Translations under genes and position numbers: made by a program
Notes under the pieces: generated by a model
Databases searched by the model: none
What the model saw: the letters and a program-made list of their open reading frames with translations, nothing else
What the model was told of the DNA's origin: nothing
Assembly (NCBI RefSeq): GCF_000383595.1
Contig: NZ_KB911581.1
Coordinates: forward strand, 1,529,727 to 1,593,726
Reading direction: 5' to 3'
DNA from: Streptomyces bottropensis ATCC 25435
Lineage (GTDB): Bacteria; Actinomycetota; Actinomycetes; Streptomycetales; Streptomycetaceae
Length of the DNA: 64,000 nucleotides
Shown: positions 16,593 through 26,550 of the stretch, in pieces
Layout of the letters: every line of letters starts with the position of its first letter
Position numbering within the stretch: the first letter of the stretch is position 1

Positions 16593-17690
16593 ATGCCACG
16601 CCGCACCGCGACGATGCTCGCCTCCACCCTGATGCTGATCGCGCTCCTGTGCGCGGGTGTGATCATTCCCGTGCCCTATTCGGAGATGTCACCGGGGCCG
16701 ACGGTGAACACGCTCGGGAAGCACGACGGGGAGCCGGTGCTGCAGATCTCCGGGCGCAAGACGTACGCGACGACCGGCCATCTGAACATGACCACGGTCC
16801 GCGTCACCAGCGCCGACTACCGGATGAACCTCGTCGAGGCCGTGTACGGCTGGCTGACGCACGACAACAAGGTCGTCCCGCACGACACGCTCTACCCGGA
16901 CGGCAAGACCAAGGAGCAGTCGACGCAGGAGAACGCCGAGGAGTTCAGCCAGTCCCAGGAGAGCGCCAAGGTCGCGGCCCTGAAGGAGCTGGACGTCCCG
17001 GTGCGGTCCTGGGTGATCGTCTCCACCGTCCTCAAGGACTCCCCGGCCGAGGGCAAGCTGCACGCCGGTGACGTGATCAAGTCCGTCGACGGTACGGCGG
17101 TCAAGGCGCCCGAGGACGTGGCGAAACTGGTCACCAAGCACAAGCCGGGTGAGAAAGTCGACTTCGTGATCGTGCCCGCCAAGGCCCAGGCCGCCGCGGA
17201 GAAGGCGAACAGGACGGCGACCGGGACCCAGGAGGTCACGATCACCACGGGCACGTCCGACGACACGGGCGAGGAGCGGGCGATCGTCGGCATCTCCGCC
17301 GGGACCGACCACACCTTCCCCTTCACCATCGACATCAAGCTGGCCGACGTCGGCGGCCCGAGCGCAGGACTGATGTTCGCCCTCGGTATCTACGACAAGC
17401 TCACGCCGGGGAACCTGACGGGCGGCAAGTTCGTGGCCGGCACCGGCACGATCGACGACCAGGGCAAGGTCGGCCCCATCGGCGGCATCGAGATGAAGAC
17501 GGTCGGCGCGCGCGCCAAGGGCGCCCAGTACTTCCTGACGCCCGAGGACAACTGCGCCACGGCCGCCGGGGACGTCCCCGACGGACTCACCCTCGTCAAG
17601 GTCGGCACCATCGAGGACGCGCTGGGCGCCCTGAAGGACATCCGCGCCGGCGACACCGCCGACCTGCCGAAGTGCACCACCAAGGGCTGA
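16593..17690 (+). CDS. YlbL-family PDZ and Lon-type serine protease, membrane-anchored
   Basis: A 365-residue secreted or anchored protease. It has an N-terminal signal anchor (TLMLIALLCAGVIIPVP) and a PDZ domain around residues 130-210 (LKDSPAEGKLHAGDVIKSVDG). The C-terminal Lon proteolytic domain carries the Ser/Lys dyad in GGPSAGLMFA and GGIEMKTVGA. Bacillus YlbL degrades cell-division regulators; the targets here are unknown. The start is ATG 16593, and an ATG eight codons upstream is an alternative. Confidence 0.85.
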   Translation: MPRRTATMLASTLMLIALLCAGVIIPVPYSEMSPGPTVNTLGKHDGEPVLQISGRKTYATTGHLNMTTVRVTSADYRMNLVEAVYGWLTHDNKVVPHDTLYPDGKTKEQSTQENAEEFSQSQESAKVAALKELDVPVRSWVIVSTVLKDSPAEGKLHAGDVIKSVDGTAVKAPEDVAKLVTKHKPGEKVDFVIVPAKAQAAAEKANRTATGTQEVTITTGTSDDTGEERAIVGISAGTDHTFPFTIDIKLADVGGPSAGLMFALGIYDKLTPGNLTGGKFVAGTGTIDDQGKVGPIGGIEMKTVGARAKGAQYFLTPEDNCATAAGDVPDGLTLVKVGTIEDALGALKDIRAGDTADLPKCTTKG

Positions 17691-17762
17691 CGGAAACGGA
17701 CGTACGCGCGCGTGGGGGCGCTCCCGAGGGCCGGGGGCGCCCCCACCGCCGTACGGCGGGGA

Positions 17763-18305
17763 TCAGTCCACGAAGGTCGCGGACAGGGCCTCCGCGAGGC
17801 CCGGTACCAGTTCGGGGCCGGTGAGGACCTCGGTCGGAGAGTCCTTCTCGCGCAGGCGCAGGGCCGCGTCGCGGGAGCCGTCCCGGAGAACGGCGACGGT
17901 CATACGGACCTCCTGACGCTCCGGGTGGGAGGCGACCCACTCGGCGAGACGGGCCTCGTCGAGATTCTCGGGGACGGACGCCTCGGCGGACGGCGGCAGC
18001 ATCAGCCGCTCCACGGTCAGCGCGCAGCCGACCACCGCGTCGGGCCAGGCGATGGTGCCGAGGAACTCGTCGAGGGCCTTGCCCGCGGGAATCTCGTCCT
18101 GCTCGATCGGGGTGAGACCGACGGTCTCGGACTCGTCCTGCAGACCGAGCTGGGCCGCGAGGGCGGGTTCCTGGGACCGCAGACGCGCGGTATCCACCAG
18201 GGCGAAGAGGCGAGCGGGCTGGTCCCAGCCGAGGCCCGAGGCGTACTCGTCGATCTCGAGGACGGCCCGGGTGAGGGGGTTCGCTGCCATGGGAGTGTTG
18301 GACAT
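17763..18305 (-). CDS. PPA1309 family protein
   Basis: A 180-residue actinobacterial conserved hypothetical of the PPA1309 family, recognisable from NPLTRAVLEIDEYASGLGWD and GPELVPGLAEAL. No enzymatic motif is visible. ATG 18305 is used; a GTG two codons upstream is close to an AGG and is also possible. It diverges from the UPF0182 membrane protein. Confidence 0.72.
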   Translation of the reverse strand: MSNTPMAANPLTRAVLEIDEYASGLGWDQPARLFALVDTARLRSQEPALAAQLGLQDESETVGLTPIEQDEIPAGKALDEFLGTIAWPDAVVGCALTVERLMLPPSAEASVPENLDEARLAEWVASHPERQEVRMTVAVLRDGSRDAALRLREKDSPTEVLTGPELVPGLAEALSATFVD

Positions 18306-18456
18306 GGTCACAATCCTGCCTCGTTCGTTCCCCGAAGCGGGAACCGAGTAAAGCGTGAGTAAGTTGCATAGGTGAGGCCCCTGCGATCACGGGGCCCGCT
18401 GGAGGGTCCGTAGACGCGGGCCTGACGTATCGACAGCGAACTTCGAGGTGCGCACC

Positions 18457-21399
18457 TTGGCTTTCCAGATGCCGGACCGCGGCGGAGGCCCGACGGGGCC
18501 GCGGATCAGAGTGGGCCGACCGTCCCGACGTGTCCGGACGCTGCTCATGACGTTGGGCGTCCTTGCCGTCCTCGGCATGGCGTTCGTCATGTTCGCGGGA
18601 TTCTGGACGGACTGGCTCTGGTACCGGTCGGTGAAGTATTCGTCCGTCTTCACCACCACACTCTGGACGAAGATCGGGCTCTTCTTCGTCTTCGGCCTGC
18701 TGATGTCGGCCTCGGTCGGCTTCAACATCTGGCTCGCGCACCGGCTGCGGCCACCGCTGAGCGCCATGTCGATGGAGCAGCAGAGCCTCGACAGGTACCG
18801 CATGGGCATCGCGCCCTACAAGAAATGGCTGCTCCTCGGGATCACCTCCCTGGTGGGCCTCATCGCCGGCGCCTCCGCCTCCGGGCAGTGGCGCACCTGG
18901 CTGATGTGGGTCAACGGAGTGTCGTTCGGCCAGAAGGACCCCCAGTTCGACCTGGACGTCTCCTTCTACGCCTTCGACCTGCCCTGGTACCGCTTCCTGC
19001 TCGGCTTCGGCTTCGCCGCCGCCGTGCTCTCGGTGATCGGCGCCGCCCTCACGCACTACCTGTACGGCGGCCTCAGGGTCACCTCCCCGGGTGCGCGGGC
19101 CACCGCCGCGGCCACCGGACACCTGTCGGTGCTCCTCGGCATCTTCGTCGCCCTGAAGGCGGTCGCCTACTGGCTCGACCGGTACGGGCTGGCCGTGAAG
19201 TCCAGCGACTTCAAGGCGACGGGCAACTGGACGGGCCTGAGGTACGTCGACGCGAACGCGTACCTGCCGGCCAAGACGATCCTGTTCTGCATCGCGGTGA
19301 TCTGCGCGCTGCTGTTCTTCGCCACCATCTGGCGGCGCACCTGGCAGCTGCCGGTCATCGGCTTCGGCCTGATGGTGCTCTCCGCCATCCTCATCGGCGG
19401 GCTGTATCCGGCGATCGTCCAGAAGTTCCAGGTCCAGCCGAACGAGCAGGCCAAGGAGGCGCCGTACGTCGAGAAGAACCTGGCGGCGACCCGCCAGGCC
19501 TACGGCATCGACGGGACCGACGTCGAGGAGTACTCGGGCGTCAGCGACACGGACAAGGCCCAGCTCCGCAAGGACGCCGACACCACGGCCAGCATCCGCA
19601 TGCTCGACCCGAACATCGTCTCGCCGACCTTCCAGCAGCTCCAGCAGATGAGGAACTACTACGCGTTCCCCACGAACCTGGACGTCGACCGGTACAGCAA
19701 CGAGGACGGCGCCGAGCAGGACACCGTCATCGGTCTGCGCGAGCTGAACCTGGCGGGCATCCCGAAGAACAACTGGATCAACGACCACTTCCGCTACACC
19801 CACGGCTACGGCGTGGTCGCCGCCAAGGGCACCGAGGCCACCTCCGGCGGCCGCCCGGTGTTCACCGAGTCCGACCTGCCGTCCAAGGGTGATCTGGGCA
19901 AGTACCAGCAGCGGGTCTACTACGGCGAGAAGACCACGCAGTACTCGATCGTCGGCGGTCCCCAGAAGGAGATCGACTACTCCGACGACAGCGGTGAGAA
20001 GACCACCAGCTACAAGGGCAAGAGCGGGATCAACCTCTCCAGCCCGGTCAACCGGGCCGCCTACGCGGTGGCGTTCAACGAGCCGCAGATCCTCTACTCC
20101 GGTGCCATCGGCGAGGGTTCGCGGATCCTGTACAACCGCACGCCCAAGGAGCGCGTGGAGGCGGTCGCCCCCTGGCTGACCATCGACGGTGACGCCTATC
20201 CGGCCGTCGTCGACGGGAAGATCCAGTGGATCGTCGACGCGTACACCACCACCAACGGCTACCCGTACGCCTCCCGCACCACCCTGGGCGACACGACGGC
20301 CGACTCGCTGACCGCCGACAACAGCCAGCGCGCGGTGGTGGCCCAGCAGAACCAGGTCAACTACATCCGCAACTCGGTGAAGGCGACCGTCGACGCGTAC
20401 ACGGGTCAGGTCAAGCTCTACCAGTGGGACACCGAGGACCCGGTCCTGAAGACCTGGATGAAGGCCTTCCCGAACACGGTGGAGCCGAAGGACGGCATCT
20501 CCGACTCGCTGCTGGCGCATCTGCGGTACCCGCAGGACCTCTTCAAGGTCCAGCGCGAGCTGCTCACCCGCTACCACGTGAAGGACGCCGAGACGTTCCT
20601 CAGCGGCAGCGAGGTGTGGCAGGTCCCGGACGACCCGACCAACACCTCGGGCAACGCGGTGCCGCCGTACTACCTGAGCATGAAGCTGCCCGGCCAGACG
20701 GCACAGGCGTTCTCGCTGACCACCACGCTCACGCCGAACGGCCGCGACAACCTCAGTGCCTTCGTGGCGGTCAACGCCGAGGCGGGCACCAAGGACTACG
20801 GCAAGATCAGAATTCTGAAACTGCCGACGAGCGAACCGATCGACGGACCGAAACAGGTCCAGAGCCAGTTCAACTCCGAACAGGACATCGCCGAGACCAT
20901 CAGCCTCCTCAAGAGAGGTGACTCACAGGTCGAGTACGGCAACCTCCTGACGGTCCCGCTCGACGGCGGACTGCTCTACGTGGAACCCGTCTATGTGCGA
21001 GGCGGCGGACTCAAGTACCCGCTGCTGCGCAAGGTCCTGGTCACCTACGGCGGCAACACGGCCTTCGAGGACACCCTCGACGCCGCGCTCAACAAGGTGT
21101 TCGAGACCGAGGGTCCGCCCACGGAGCCACCCGTGGACGACGGTGACGAGGGCACCGACGAGCCGCCGAAGTCCGGAGACCCGACGGTCCAACAGGCCCT
21201 GAAGGAAGCCCAGAAGGCGTTCGACGAGGGTCAGCAGGCACTCAAGGACGGCGACTGGGAGGCGTACGGCCGGGCCCAACAGGACCTGGAGGACGCGCTG
21301 AAGCGTGCCGAGGACGCCCAGGCCAAGGCCGGCGGGACCGGCGGCAGCGGCAGTGCGGACAGCGACAAGAGCGGCGACGGAGACTCCGGAAGCGGCTGA
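18457..21399 (+). CDS. UPF0182 family large membrane protein
   Basis: A 980-residue integral membrane protein of the actinobacterial UPF0182 family. About seven hydrophobic helices occupy the first 320 residues (for example [20 protein letters not shown] and [20 protein letters not shown]). A large extracytoplasmic domain follows, ending in an acidic low-complexity tail. The TTG at 18457 is chosen because GAGGTG lies seven bases upstream; the in-frame GTG at 18448 overlaps that ribosome site. Function is not established. Confidence 0.88.
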   Translation: MAFQMPDRGGGPTGPRIRVGRPSRRVRTLLMTLGVLAVLGMAFVMFAGFWTDWLWYRSVKYSSVFTTTLWTKIGLFFVFGLLMSASVGFNIWLAHRLRPPLSAMSMEQQSLDRYRMGIAPYKKWLLLGITSLVGLIAGASASGQWRTWLMWVNGVSFGQKDPQFDLDVSFYAFDLPWYRFLLGFGFAAAVLSVIGAALTHYLYGGLRVTSPGARATAAATGHLSVLLGIFVALKAVAYWLDRYGLAVKSSDFKATGNWTGLRYVDANAYLPAKTILFCIAVICALLFFATIWRRTWQLPVIGFGLMVLSAILIGGLYPAIVQKFQVQPNEQAKEAPYVEKNLAATRQAYGIDGTDVEEYSGVSDTDKAQLRKDADTTASIRMLDPNIVSPTFQQLQQMRNYYAFPTNLDVDRYSNEDGAEQDTVIGLRELNLAGIPKNNWINDHFRYTHGYGVVAAKGTEATSGGRPVFTESDLPSKGDLGKYQQRVYYGEKTTQYSIVGGPQKEIDYSDDSGEKTTSYKGKSGINLSSPVNRAAYAVAFNEPQILYSGAIGEGSRILYNRTPKERVEAVAPWLTIDGDAYPAVVDGKIQWIVDAYTTTNGYPYASRTTLGDTTADSLTADNSQRAVVAQQNQVNYIRNSVKATVDAYTGQVKLYQWDTEDPVLKTWMKAFPNTVEPKDGISDSLLAHLRYPQDLFKVQRELLTRYHVKDAETFLSGSEVWQVPDDPTNTSGNAVPPYYLSMKLPGQTAQAFSLTTTLTPNGRDNLSAFVAVNAEAGTKDYGKIRILKLPTSEPIDGPKQVQSQFNSEQDIAETISLLKRGDSQVEYGNLLTVPLDGGLLYVEPVYVRGGGLKYPLLRKVLVTYGGNTAFEDTLDAALNKVFETEGPPTEPPVDDGDEGTDEPPKSGDPTVQQALKEAQKAFDEGQQALKDGDWEAYGRAQQDLEDALKRAEDAQAKAGGTGGSGSADSDKSGDGDSGSG

Positions 21400-21443
21400 T
21401 GCAAGGCTCCCTCCCGCGCCGTGGTACGGTTGCAACACAACGG

Positions 21444-21517
21444 CGCGGGGTGGAGCAGCTCGGTAGCTCGCTGGGCTCATAACCCAGAGGTCGCAGGTTC
21501 AAATCCTGTCCCCGCTA
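21444..21517 (+). tRNA. initiator tRNA-Met (CAU), copy 1
   Basis: A complete 74-nt cloverleaf. The anticodon loop is CTCATAA with anticodon CAT. The anticodon stem has three consecutive G-C pairs (CTGGG/CCCAG) and base 1 does not pair with base 72, both marks of initiator tRNA. The T-loop is GTTCAAATC. The 3' CCA is not encoded. Confidence 0.95.
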
Positions 21518-21525
21518 CTGAAGTT

Positions 21526-21559
21526 GAAGGCCCGGATCCTCCAAAGGATCCGGGCCTTC
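21526..21559 (+). terminator. terminator of initiator tRNA copy 1
   Basis: A perfect 15-bp stem (21526-21540 with 21545-21559) with loop CCAA, eight bases after the tRNA. Confidence 0.8.
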
Positions 21560-21688
21560 GACGTGTTGGCGGGGGGATCCGGGGAATCTGTGTTTCACTT
21601 GTCGCTCTGTGGGCATGTCGACAAAACGCTGTAGTGACCTCAATGGCTGCGGTATACCAGGTGTACCCAGGTTGCAGGTGGTGCGACG

Positions 21689-23689
21689 ATGGACGTTATG
21701 GGGGACAAGGCAACTCTGTTGGAGACAGGGCGGTTTGCGCAGCCTGCCGACTTTGCGCTGCCTGCCGGCCTTGTGGTGCCCGCCGAGTCCGCCGCGTCGG
21801 TCGAGTCCGTGCGGGCGGAGGACGAGGACGAGACGGGGGACGCCGTAGAGGAGGCGCGTCAGCGGCTCGCCGCCGAATCCGGTGACGCCGAGGCGATGAG
21901 CGTCCTCGGAGCCATGCTGCTGCGCCGAGGCGACCTCGACGGGGCCGAGCCCTACCTGCGGGGCGCCACCGCCGCCGGAGACCGTGCGGCCGCCAACAAC
22001 CTGGGTGTCCTGCTGCACCAGCGCGGGTACGCCGACGACGCCGCCGGCTGGTGGCGGGTCGCGGCCGTCGCCGGTTCGGCCGCCGCCGCGCACGCGCTCG
22101 GCCGGCACCACCGCGAGCGCGGTGACGAACCGGCCGCCGAGTACTGGCTGCGCCAGTCCGCCGAGCAGGGCCATGCCCTCGGTGCGTACGCCCTCGCCGA
22201 CCTGTTGGAACACCGCAGCGACCCCGCCGCGGAGCGGTGGATGCGGGTCGCCGCCGAGCGTGGGCACCGCGAGGCCGCCTACCGGCTCGCCCGGGCGCTG
22301 GACCGGCTCGCCGAGCTGGAGGAACGTGCCGCGGTGCGTGAGGGGCGCAGAATCGCGCGCGCGGCGTTCGAGAGCGGTGGCGCGGGCCGTGAGGCCACCC
22401 GTGAGGGCCGTCCCGTCGTGCGGGAGGGCCGCGCCGGCGTGCGCGCGGGGGAGTCCGGCGCCGACAACGGTGTCGGGGCCGCCGCCGAGGAGGCCGAGCA
22501 GTGGTACCGCCAGGCCGCCGCGCGCGGCCACCGGCGGGCCGCGCTGCACCTCGGGGCGATCCTGGAGCGGCGCGGGGAGCTCAAGGAGGCCGGCCGCTGG
22601 TATCTGACCTCCGCCAAGGACGGTGAGCCGCGCGCCGCGTGCGCGCTCGGGTTCCTGCTGCGGGACGCGGGCGACACCGAGAGCGCGGCCGTGTGGTGGC
22701 TGCGGGCCGCCCAGGACGGCGACGGCAACGCGGCGAACGCGCTGGGGGCGCTGCACGCCGAGCGCGGTGAGACGCAGACCGCCGAGCGGTGGTACCGCGC
22801 CGCGATGGACGCCGGTGACGTCAACGGGGCGTACAACCTCGGGCTGCTCTGTGCCGAGCAGGGGCGGACCGCCCAGGCCGAGCAGTGGTACCGGCGGGCC
22901 GCGTACGCCGGGCACCGCGAGGCGGCGAACGCCCTGGCCATCCTGCTGCTGCAGGTGGGGGACGCGGCGGGGGCCGAGCCGTGGTTCTCCAAGGCCGCGG
23001 AGGCCGGCAGTGTGGACGCCGCCTTCAACCTGGGCATCCTTTTCGCCGGGCGGGGCGACGACGGGACGGCGCTCGTCTGGTACGAGCGGGCGGCTGCCGC
23101 CGGGCACACCGAGGCGGCGCTCCAGGTCGCCATAGCGCGGCTGCGGGACGGTGACGAGCGGGCCGCCGAGCGGCATCTGCGGCGTGCCGCCGGCGGGGGC
23201 AGCGCGGAGGCCGCGTACCGCCTGGCCGCCGTGCTCGACGCCCGTCGGCCGCCTGTTCCCGCGCATGGGCTGGGGGAGCCGGTGCGGGAGAAGAACGAGT
23301 GCGAGGAGTGGTACGAGAGGGCCGCCTCCCAGGGCCACCGGCGGGCGCAGGTGCGGGTCGGGATGCTGGCGGCCGGGAGGGGCGACGTGGTCGAGGCGGC
23401 TCGGTGGTATCGGGCCGCGGCGGAGTCCGGGTCGCGCAACGGGGCGTTCAACCTGGGGCTGCTGCTCGCCCGCGAGGGGAGCGAGCCGGAGGCCGCGTTG
23501 TGGTGGGCCCGGGCCGCCGACGCGGGGCACGGGCGGGCGGCTTTGCGGCTCGCCCTCGTCTACGCGCGTCGGGGGGAGCTGGTGGAGGGCAAGCGGTGGG
23601 CCGACCGGGCCGTGGCGCTCGGGCCGGCGGAGGTCACGGACCGCGCGGCGCGGTTGCGGGACGCGTTGCGGGACGAGTTGTCGGCGTAG
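21689..23689 (+). CDS. Sel1/TPR-like repeat protein
   Basis: A 666-residue helical-repeat protein built from about fifteen Sel1-like units of 35-36 residues (pattern AEQWYRQAAARGH, RAALHLGAILERRGEL). Such scaffolds usually mediate protein-protein contacts. No signal peptide or catalytic domain is seen. Residues 20-50 are acidic. Either ATG 21689 or ATG 21698 could start it. It is enclosed by two identical initiator tRNA genes on the same strand. Confidence 0.85.
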   Translation: MDVMGDKATLLETGRFAQPADFALPAGLVVPAESAASVESVRAEDEDETGDAVEEARQRLAAESGDAEAMSVLGAMLLRRGDLDGAEPYLRGATAAGDRAAANNLGVLLHQRGYADDAAGWWRVAAVAGSAAAAHALGRHHRERGDEPAAEYWLRQSAEQGHALGAYALADLLEHRSDPAAERWMRVAAERGHREAAYRLARALDRLAELEERAAVREGRRIARAAFESGGAGREATREGRPVVREGRAGVRAGESGADNGVGAAAEEAEQWYRQAAARGHRRAALHLGAILERRGELKEAGRWYLTSAKDGEPRAACALGFLLRDAGDTESAAVWWLRAAQDGDGNAANALGALHAERGETQTAERWYRAAMDAGDVNGAYNLGLLCAEQGRTAQAEQWYRRAAYAGHREAANALAILLLQVGDAAGAEPWFSKAAEAGSVDAAFNLGILFAGRGDDGTALVWYERAAAAGHTEAALQVAIARLRDGDERAAERHLRRAAGGGSAEAAYRLAAVLDARRPPVPAHGLGEPVREKNECEEWYERAASQGHRRAQVRVGMLAAGRGDVVEAARWYRAAAESGSRNGAFNLGLLLAREGSEPEAALWWARAADAGHGRAALRLALVYARRGELVEGKRWADRAVALGPAEVTDRAARLRDALRDELSA

Positions 23690-23778
23690 TCGCCGGCCGG
23701 CTCCGGACGGGGTCCGCGGGCTGGTCCTTAATGGATTTGCGCTGGTCGATGGGCGTGACGTAGTGTTCTGTTCATCGC

Positions 23779-23852
23779 CGCGGGGTGGAGCAGCTCGGTA
23801 GCTCGCTGGGCTCATAACCCAGAGGTCGCAGGTTCAAATCCTGTCCCCGCTA
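23779..23852 (+). tRNA. initiator tRNA-Met (CAU), copy 2
   Basis: Identical over all 74 nt to copy 1, with the same initiator features (unpaired 1-72 position, GGG/CCC in the anticodon stem). The flanking sequence differs except for a few bases after the tRNA. Confidence 0.95.
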
Positions 23853-23860
23853 CTGAAGAC

Positions 23861-23895
23861 CTAGGGCCCGGAACCGATCAGGTTCCGGGCCCTAG
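23861..23895 (+). terminator. terminator of initiator tRNA copy 2
   Basis: A perfect 15-bp stem (23861-23875 with 23881-23895) with a 5-nt loop. Its sequence is unrelated to the copy 1 terminator. Confidence 0.8.
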
Positions 23896-23948
23896 GTGTA
23901 TGCCCCCGGCCGTTCGGCGCCGGGGGCTTTGTCATGTGTCGCCGGGGG

Positions 23949-24365
23949 CTAGGCCGCCGCGCAGGTCGGGCACACGCCTCGGTAGGTGACCTCCACGTCG
24001 GAGACGGCGAAGCCGAAGCGCTCGGAGGCGGGGAGGTCGGCGAGGGGGTTGCCGGTGGGGTGGACGTCCCTGATCGTGCCGCACCGGGCACAGACCAGAT
24101 GGTGGTGCGGGCGGTGCGCGTTGGGGTCGTACCGCTTGGCCCGCTTGTCCGTGGCGACTTCGAGCACCTCACCGAGGACGACCAGCTCGCCCAGGGTGTT
24201 GTAGACGGTCGCCCGGGAGATCTCCGGCAGCTTGGCGACAGCTCGCGTGTGCACCTCGTCGGCCGTCAGGTGGACGTGTTCGCCGTCGAGGACCTCGGCC
24301 ACGACACGCCGCTGTGCGGTCATGCGCCATCCGCGTCCGCGCAGCCGCTCCAGAAGGTCACTCAT
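23949..24365 (-). CDS. catR: Fur-family peroxide-responsive repressor, CatR-like
   Basis: A 138-residue Fur/PerR-type metalloregulator, the same length as S. coelicolor CatR, the H2O2-sensitive repressor of catalase. It has an N-terminal winged helix (MTAQRRVVAEVL, SRATVYNTLGEL) and the metal-binding HHHLVC segment. Two CxxC pairs (CARC and CPTC) hold the structural zinc. The start is ATG 24365. Autoregulation is likely from family knowledge. No intact catalase gene is adjacent in this window. Confidence 0.8.
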   Translation of the reverse strand: MSDLLERLRGRGWRMTAQRRVVAEVLDGEHVHLTADEVHTRAVAKLPEISRATVYNTLGELVVLGEVLEVATDKRAKRYDPNAHRPHHHLVCARCGTIRDVHPTGNPLADLPASERFGFAVSDVEVTYRGVCPTCAAA

Positions 24366-24461
24366 ACCGGTCAGCGTAACAGTCTGGGCGAACAGTTCCC
24401 GAACAGGTGTGACTTTAGAGCTTGCCTTGACCTGGAATTGGTCCAATGTAGGATCGGAAGC

Positions 24462-24588
24462 AATGTGGGCGGGATTCTGCTCGGCCGAGGTGCTCGTCGA
24501 CGCGTCGGCCAAGGCTTCGGCAAGCGCCTGGAGGCCGCCGTCCAGGCCCTGTGCGGCCCACCGGGGTTGGACCGCTTGTCGTGGGGGA
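24462..24588 (+). pseudogene. possible relic of a catalase gene 3' end
   Basis: In the gap between catR and the CBS gene, one + frame reads GFGKRLEAAVQAL near 24510-24550. This resembles the C-terminal end of monofunctional catalases, but no start, heme-binding motif or stop belongs to it. A promoter-like TTGACC, 16 nt, TAGGAT lies at about 24427-24454. The match is short and made from memory of the family, so this is a weak call. Confidence 0.25.
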
Positions 24589-24621
24589 GGGGCCGGGATC
24601 TCAGTCCGAGATCCCGGCCCC
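24589..24621 (-). terminator. terminator of the CBS-domain gene
   Basis: A 14-bp stem (24589-24602 with 24608-24621) with a 5-nt loop, about 20 bp beyond the stop of the leftward CBS-domain gene. Confidence 0.7.
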
Positions 24622-24640
24622 TTCGCGCGTGCGGGGCCGC

Positions 24641-25033
24641 TCAGGCCGTCGCGTGCTGTCGGGCCGGGGTCCAGCAACGGATGATGTCGCGGACCGAGAC
24701 GATGCCGATCGGGGCGCCCTCGTCGAGGACGATGAGATGGCGGAAGCCGCCATGGGTCATGGCGCGGGCCGCTTCCTCCAGAGTCCAGGACGGCGTGGCG
24801 AACACCACGTCGGTGGTGGTGTGGGCGTGGGCGCGCTCGGCGTCGGGGCTCTGGCCGAGGCCGACGGAGTTGAGGACGTCGCGTTCGGTCAGGATCCCGA
24901 GTCCGCCGGCGTCCGGGTCGAGGACCACGGCCGCACCGATCCGGCGGGCCGACATCAGTGCGGCGGCCTGCCGGAGAGTGTGATCGGGACCGATGGTGAG
25001 GACCACTGTGCTCATGGCGTCGCGGACGAGCAT
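24641..25033 (-). CDS. tandem CBS-domain protein
   Basis: A 130-residue protein made of two CBS motifs (VRDAMSTVVLTIGPDHTLRQ with GILTERDVL, and TPSWTLEEAARAMTHGGFRH with GIVSVRDII). Such stand-alone pairs usually bind adenine nucleotides and regulate partners. The ATG at 25033 follows AGGAGGTGG on the minus strand at 11 bases. The partner protein is unknown. Confidence 0.85.
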   Translation of the reverse strand: MLVRDAMSTVVLTIGPDHTLRQAAALMSARRIGAAVVLDPDAGGLGILTERDVLNSVGLGQSPDAERAHAHTTTDVVFATPSWTLEEAARAMTHGGFRHLIVLDEGAPIGIVSVRDIIRCWTPARQHATA

Positions 25034-25333
25034 GGAGTTCAGCCACCTCCTAGGGCACCCCGGTGACGATTGGTTCAGGCCCGGCGCCGGAGGCGCCAAT
25101 TGAGCGCTGCACAAGTTCACAAGAGGGGGACTCCCAATGTGGCAGGCAAAGCGGAGGTCAACAAGGGGGCGTGCGTGGTCAGTTCGGGGCGCCCCGGGAT
25201 CACTCCGGGATCCCGCGCACCGGACGGTGACGGTGGGAGGAGGCAGGAGGCGACAGAAGGCGGCGGCCCGTGGCGCGACGTGGCGGGAGGCCGGCAAGCC
25301 GGGGCGGAGCCGGACGAGGGCGGCGGAACCGGG

Positions 25334-26134
25334 CTAGTGGCGCTCGTTCAGGTATCCCAGCAACTCGTCGTGGAGCAGACCGTTCGAGGCCGCCGCGTTG
25401 CCGCTGTGCGGGCCGGGGCGGCCGTCGAGGCCGGTGAAGGTGCCGCCCGACTCGGTGACGATGATCGCGTTGGCGGACATGTCCCAGAGGGACAGTTCGG
25501 GTTCGGCGCAGATGTCCACCGAGCCCTCGGCGACCATCATGTACGGCCAGAAATCGCCGTACGCGCGCGTCCGCCACACCTCGCGGGTCAGGTCCAGGAA
25601 GCCGTTGAGGCTGCCGCGCTCCTCCCAGCCACTGAGGGAGGAGTACGCGAAGGACGCGTCCGACAGCTCGGCGACGCGGGAGACGCGCAGGCGGGAGGCC
25701 GAGCTGAGGCTGCGGCCCGTGAAGGCGCCGTGGCCCTTCGCCGCCCACCAGCGGCGGCCCAGGGCGGGGGCGGAGACGACACCGACGACGGGCTGGTAGC
25801 CGCCCTCGGCCGCCTCCATCAGGGAGATCAGGGTGGCCCAGACGGGGACGCCCCGGACGTAGTTCTTGGTGCCGTCGATCGGGTCGACGACCCAGCGGCG
25901 GGGGCCGGTGCCGGCGAGCCCGAACTCCTCGCCGAGGATGGCGTCCCGGGGGCGGGCGCGCTGGAGTTGGCCGCGGATGAGTTCCTCGGCGGCCTTGTCG
26001 GCCTCGCTGACCGGGGTCATGTCCGGCTTCGTCTCGACCTTCAGGTCGAGGGCCTTGAAGCGGGCCATGGTGGTCGCGTCGGCGGCGTCCGCGAGGACGT
26101 GGGCGAAGCGGAGGTCGTCGAGGTAGTCGGCCAT
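25334..26134 (-). CDS. hisN: histidinol-phosphatase HisN (inositol monophosphatase family)
   Basis: A 266-residue Mg-dependent phosphatase. Metal-site motifs are GEEFG (about residue 68) and WVVDPIDGTKNYVRG (about residue 81), plus the second site ELSLWDMSANAIIVTESGG. An IMPase-like HisN catalyses the L-histidinol phosphate step of histidine synthesis in Streptomyces and occurs in this gene neighbourhood. Inositol monophosphatase activity remains an alternative from sequence alone. Confidence 0.82.
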   Translation of the reverse strand: MADYLDDLRFAHVLADAADATTMARFKALDLKVETKPDMTPVSEADKAAEELIRGQLQRARPRDAILGEEFGLAGTGPRRWVVDPIDGTKNYVRGVPVWATLISLMEAAEGGYQPVVGVVSAPALGRRWWAAKGHGAFTGRSLSSASRLRVSRVAELSDASFAYSSLSGWEERGSLNGFLDLTREVWRTRAYGDFWPYMMVAEGSVDICAEPELSLWDMSANAIIVTESGGTFTGLDGRPGPHSGNAAASNGLLHDELLGYLNERH

Positions 26135-26550
26135 GTGGCGAACGGTATCTGTCGAGGTCGGTACGGGGCTACAGGGGGCCGGGGGCGGCTCGGGGCACGG
26201 GGGCGGGGCTGCCGATCGGCCGGCGCTCCGGCGGGCGGGAGCGGGGGTGGGCGCGGTCGGTTCGCCGGCCCGCGAGCTTTGTCGGCCCGCGACGGGGGAG
26301 GCCGATGCCCCGTACGGGTGCGGGCAGGTCCGTGATCATGTGGGCTCCGGCGTGAATGGTCCCCCGTGGCCGTGGGCACACGAGGGGGAGCCACCGACGG
26401 GGGTGGAGGTGCCTTTGCCGAGGTGAGGTCGGTGCGTGCCGCGCGCGCCGGCCGGCGCGCGCCCCAGCGGGCCGCCGCGAACTCTTGACAGTGACTTGAT
26501 GCGCGTCAAATCTGAGGGCCAGAGCCGCCCACTCGCTTGTTAGGGAGGCG
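26135..26550. other. intergenic region upstream of hisN and the TetR gene
   Basis: The 416 bp between divergent genes hold a minus-strand ORF (26169-26339, 56 codons, Arg/Pro-rich) that I do not consider well supported. Near the TetR gene, TTGACA at 26485-26490 is followed 17 bp later by AAATCT. The TTGAC...GTCAA inverted repeat around it could be an operator for the TetR protein. Confidence 0.4.

Noticed and set aside
17596..20577. 993-codon minus-strand open frame antisense to the UPF0182 gene
   Set aside because: It is low complexity and Val/Leu/Arg-rich, and the opposite strand carries a clear membrane protein plus the PPA1309 gene.
21444..23852. Integrative element bounded by tRNA attachment sites
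   Set aside because: No integrase, excisionase or replication gene lies between the copies, both tRNAs are complete, and the enclosed gene has normal codon use.
24589..24621. Terminator as evidence for a rightward catalase gene
   Set aside because: The hairpin lies about 20 bp after the leftward CBS gene stop and is more simply its terminator.
26169..26339. 56-codon Arg/Pro-rich ORF upstream of hisN
   Set aside because: It has weak ribosome site and no recognisable domain; the composition matches noncoding high-GC sequence.
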